From: an uncultured Lachnospiraceae bacterium
GTDB taxonomy: Bacteria > Bacillota > Clostridia > Lachnospirales > Lachnospiraceae
NCBI GenBank assembly: GCA_902489645.1
Contig: CABUAW010000079.1
Span: 1-9,402, forward strand
DNA length: 9,402 bases
Direction: 5' to 3'
Positions 6,578 to 9,402 of this stretch are shown here, in pieces (the stretch's first letter is position 1; each line of letters starts with the position of its first letter). A program made the position numbers and the translations under genes. Under the pieces are notes generated by a model. The model was not told the DNA's origin, searched no databases, and saw only the letters and a program-made list of their open reading frames with translations.

Positions 6578-8875
6578 ATGGATAAAGTCATTGATGTGGA
6601 CATTATCGAGGATGACCGGGATAAGGCTGAAAAAAGAGATTTTATACCCCCGGAGATTCTCTATGATGAACTTATTCAAAAAGTAAAAAAATATCATCCC
6701 TCAACCGATGTGAGCCAGATTGAGAAAGCTTATCAGATTGCATATAATGCCCATAACGGGCAGGTGCGTAAATCCGGTGAGCCTTATATCATTCATCCAA
6801 TCTGCGTAGCGATAATCCTGGCAGATTTGGAATTGGATAAGGAAACGATTGTCGGCGGACTTCTTCATGATGTGGTGGAAGATACGGTGATGACACGGGA
6901 AGATATTGAAGCGGAGTTTGGCTCGGAGGTTGCTTTGATTGTGGATGGCGTTACGAAACTGGGACAGTTGTCCTATTCATCCGATAAAGTGGAACTCCAG
7001 GCAGAAAACCTTCGAAAGATGTTTCTGGCTATGGCGAAGGATATCCGGGTTATTTTGATTAAACTGGCCGACCGTCTTCACAATATGCGGACACTGAAAT
7101 ATATGAAGCCGGAAAAACAAAAGGAAAAGGCCAGAGAAACCATGGATATTTATGCGCCGATTGCCCAGCGTCTCGGTATTTCCAAAATTAAAATTGAGCT
7201 GGATGATTTGGCTCTCAGGTATCTGGAACCGGATGTCTATTATGATTTGGCCAAAAATATCGCCTCGAAAAAGAGCGAGAGGGAGGCCTTTGTGCGTTCC
7301 ATTGTCGATGAGGTGAACCAGCACATGAAAAACGGCGGCATTAAATGCGAAGTCAGCGGTCGGGTAAAGCATTTCTTCAGTATCTATCGTAAGATGGTGA
7401 ACCAGGATAAGACTCTGGACCAGATTTATGATTTATTTGCCGTGCGTATTATTGTAGATTCCGTCAAGGATTGTTATGCGGCTCTGGGATTGATTCATGA
7501 AATGTACAAACCGATTCCGGGACGTTTTAAAGATTATATTGCCATGCCGAAGCCGAATATGTATCAGTCGCTGCATACGACGTTAATCGGGCCTTCGGGG
7601 CAGCCTTTTGAAATTCAGATTCGGACCTTTGAGATGCACAAGACGGCGGAATATGGTATTGCCGCCCACTGGAAATATAAAGAGGACCCGAATGGAAAAA
7701 ATATAGAGAATAATGAGGAAGCCAAGCTGACCTGGCTTCGCCAGATTCTGGAATGGCAGAAGGATATGTCCGACAACAAGGAATTTATGAGTCTGCTGAA
7801 AAACGACCTGGATTTGTTTTCTGAAAGTGTTTATTGCTTTACACCGGCGGGAGATGTTAAGAATCTTCCGAATGGTTCGACACCCATCGATTTTGCCTAC
7901 AGTATTCACAGTGCGGTCGGCAACAAGATGGTTGGCGCCAGAGTCAACGGTAAGCTTGTGACCATTGATTATCAGATTCAGAACGGCGACCGGATTGAAG
8001 TTATTACTTCCCAGAATTCTAAAGGACCAAGCCGGGACTGGCTGAATATTGTCAAGAGTACCCAGGCCAAGAATAAGATTAACCAGTGGTTTAAAACCCA
8101 ATACAAAGAGGATAACATTCTTAAAGGCAAAGACCAACTGGACAAATACTGCAAGTCAAAGAGTATTATCCTGAGTGAAATTCTCAAACCGGATTATATG
8201 GATAAGGTTATCCGTAAATATGGTTTCAGAGACTGGGATGCGGTATTGGCGGCCGTCGGTCACGGCGGTTTAAAGGAAGGCCAGGTTATTAATAAGCTGG
8301 TTGAAGAGGATAATAAAAAGAAGAAAAAAGAAGTTACGGATACCCAGGTACTTAAAAATATTTCGGAGATTAACAAGAAGCCTGTTGATGACAAGCGGGA
8401 GAAAAAGGGAAAGAGCGGTATTATTGTCAAAGGTTTGGATGATGTGGCCGTGCGTTTTTCCAAATGCTGTAATCCGGTGCCGGGAGATGAGATTGTCGGC
8501 TTTGTTACCCGGGGACGCGGCGTTTCCATTCACCGGACGGACTGCGTGAATATGATTCATATTTCTGAAGAGGACCGGGCGCGGATTCTGGAGGCAGAGT
8601 GGATGGCTTCGCCGGATGAGGTGACGGGAAAATCCTATAAGGCGGATATCAATATTTATGTGGAGGACCGTGTGGGCGTACTCGTCGAGGTGGCCAGAGT
8701 ATTTACGGAAAACGAAATCAATGTGACGGCCATGTCCAGCCGTTCCGGTAAAAATAATACGGCGACGATTAACGCCGCATTTGACATTCGCAGCGTGACT
8801 CAGTTAAATAAGGTCATTGACAAACTGAGAAATCTGGAATGTGTTTACGATATTGAACGAACAACAGGAGGCTGA
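6578..8875 (+). CDS. rel: Bifunctional (p)ppGpp synthetase/hydrolase Rel
   Basis: This 765-residue protein is a full-length long RSH. The hydrolase HD domain (about 48-200) has R64, H73, H97-D98 (LLHDVVEDT) and D165 (LADRLHNMRTL), all expected for Mn-dependent ppGpp hydrolysis. The synthetase domain (about 255-370) has D285 (YDLFAVR) and E345 (EIQIRT). Its RFKD at 316-319 is the RXKD form typical of bifunctional Rel rather than the EXDD form of RelA. The TGS domain is at about 415-478. The zinc-finger/CC region has C630, C631, H652 and C656, and the ACT domain spans about 688-763. A Lys-rich linker (580-584) and an acidic 20-residue N-terminal extension are minor variations. The protein senses uncharged tRNA on ribosomes and sets (p)ppGpp levels. 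The ATG at 6578 has GGGG at 6569-6572, overlapping the apt stop. The gene is often labelled relA or spoT. Confidence 0.97.
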   Translation: MDKVIDVDIIEDDRDKAEKRDFIPPEILYDELIQKVKKYHPSTDVSQIEKAYQIAYNAHNGQVRKSGEPYIIHPICVAIILADLELDKETIVGGLLHDVVEDTVMTREDIEAEFGSEVALIVDGVTKLGQLSYSSDKVELQAENLRKMFLAMAKDIRVILIKLADRLHNMRTLKYMKPEKQKEKARETMDIYAPIAQRLGISKIKIELDDLALRYLEPDVYYDLAKNIASKKSEREAFVRSIVDEVNQHMKNGGIKCEVSGRVKHFFSIYRKMVNQDKTLDQIYDLFAVRIIVDSVKDCYAALGLIHEMYKPIPGRFKDYIAMPKPNMYQSLHTTLIGPSGQPFEIQIRTFEMHKTAEYGIAAHWKYKEDPNGKNIENNEEAKLTWLRQILEWQKDMSDNKEFMSLLKNDLDLFSESVYCFTPAGDVKNLPNGSTPIDFAYSIHSAVGNKMVGARVNGKLVTIDYQIQNGDRIEVITSQNSKGPSRDWLNIVKSTQAKNKINQWFKTQYKEDNILKGKDQLDKYCKSKSIILSEILKPDYMDKVIRKYGFRDWDAVLAAVGHGGLKEGQVINKLVEEDNKKKKKEVTDTQVLKNISEINKKPVDDKREKKGKSGIIVKGLDDVAVRFSKCCNPVPGDEIVGFVTRGRGVSIHRTDCVNMIHISEEDRARILEAEWMASPDEVTGKSYKADINIYVEDRVGVLVEVARVFTENEINVTAMSSRSGKNNTATINAAFDIRSVTQLNKVIDKLRNLECVYDIERTTGG
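8866..8871 (+). promoter_or_regulatory. RBS of the MBL-fold hydrolase, inside the end of rel
   Basis: AGGAGG lies within the last codons of rel and 9 bases before the ATG at 8881. It supports this start over the in-frame ATGs at 8899 and 8902 and indicates co-transcription with rel. Confidence 0.75.
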
Positions 8876-8880
8876 TACCC

Positions 8881-9402
8881 ATGAATCTTGCAATTCGAAT
8901 GATGGTCCTTGGGCCAGTTCAGACAAACTGCTATTTTTTAATAAATGAAGATACAAAAGAAGTATTGATTGTTGACCCGGCCGACCGGGCCCAGAAGATT
9001 ATTGAGTGGCTCAACAGTGAAGGCCTGAAACCGATAGCTATTCTTTTGACCCATGGCCATTTTGACCACATTATGGGTGTGGACGGCGTAAAAAAGGAAT
9101 ATAATATTCCGGTTTATGCCAGCAAAGACGAGGTGGAAGTCCTTGCAAATCCTCAGGTGAATGCTTCGACGATGATGGGCGCTTACATTTCGCTGAAAGC
9201 CGATAAACTTTTTGCGGATGGCGACGTGTTGGAGCTGGCCGGGATGAAGTTAAAAGTCATTTCCACGCCGGGGCATACGATTGGAAGCGTCTGTTTCTAT
9301 ATTGAAGAGGAAAAAGTGCTGATTAGTGGGGATACCTTATTTGAGGCCTCCGTCGGACGTTCTGATTTTCCTACGGGAAGCAGTCGTCAGTTGATTGCGT
9401 CC
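8881..9402 (+). CDS. MBL-fold hydrolase (glyoxalase II-like), 3'-truncated
   Basis: The first 174 residues are in the window and the frame is still open at its end, with perhaps 30-40 residues missing. The metal-binding motif THGHFDH is at 57-63 (H58, H60, D62, H63), followed by PGHT with H132 and SGDTLF with D151. These provide ligands for the two-metal site of metallo-beta-lactamase-fold hydrolases. The N-terminus (MVLGPVQTNCYFL) and the GRSDFPTG segment at 159-166 resemble the short YcbL/hydroxyacylglutathione-hydrolase-like group, which lacks the long C-terminal substrate domain of classical glyoxalase II. A thioester hydrolase role is plausible, but the true substrate cannot be read from the sequence. 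The gene starts 5 bases after rel, so it is probably the third gene of that operon. Confidence 0.9.
   Translation, partial: MNLAIRMMVLGPVQTNCYFLINEDTKEVLIVDPADRAQKIIEWLNSEGLKPIAILLTHGHFDHIMGVDGVKKEYNIPVYASKDEVEVLANPQVNASTMMGAYISLKADKLFADGDVLELAGMKLKVISTPGHTIGSVCFYIEEEKVLISGDTLFEASVGRSDFPTGSSRQLIAS

Noticed and set aside
7583..8137. A 184-codon antisense open frame inside rel
   Set aside because: It is opposite the conserved synthetase and TGS domains and has no recognisable product.
8312..8332. A-rich run in rel that could be a ribosomal slippery site
   Set aside because: The reading frame splits it as AAA AAA GAA, not the X XXY YYZ phasing needed for -1 slippage. The rel frame also continues intact through the zinc-finger and ACT domains.

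Overview
The window looks like a chromosomal stretch from a low-to-mid GC anaerobic Firmicute, most likely class Clostridia and probably Lachnospiraceae. This rests on the gene content and order: a YrzE/TIGR04086-type membrane protein, the SCIFF ranthipeptide precursor with its radical SAM maturase, a fused SecDF, RecJ, Apt, a bifunctional Rel, and a metallo-beta-lactamase-fold hydrolase. It also rests on the AAGGAGG-type ribosome binding sites. All genes are on the + strand and coding density is very high. I see no mobile element, CRISPR array, tRNA or rRNA.

Layout. Positions 1-243 hold the 3' end of a small hydrophobic membrane protein. The AT-rich gap 244-342 carries a likely promoter and a strong RBS for scfA (343-486), a 47-residue six-cysteine peptide. 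A perfect 12-bp hairpin (491-524) separates scfA from its maturase scfB (547-1905, GTG start). secDF (1907-4138) follows after a single base. A 92-base gap with a weak hairpin leads to recJ (start best placed at 4231, end 5973). A likely extended -10 promoter (5977-6006) begins a second group: apt (6045-6569), rel (6578-8875) and an MBL-fold hydrolase that runs off the window (8881-9402), spaced 8 and 5 bases apart.

How the genes work together. The first block couples a peptide modification system (precursor plus thioether-forming radical SAM enzyme) with the SecDF export motor. The second block is housekeeping: single-strand DNA exonuclease, adenine salvage and (p)ppGpp metabolism. The least routine points are the scfA-scfB-secDF arrangement, with signals that should make the peptide in excess of its enzyme, and the loss of a normally acidic membrane residue in the SecF half of SecDF. 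The SCIFF system itself is already described, so I found no clearly unprecedented system here.
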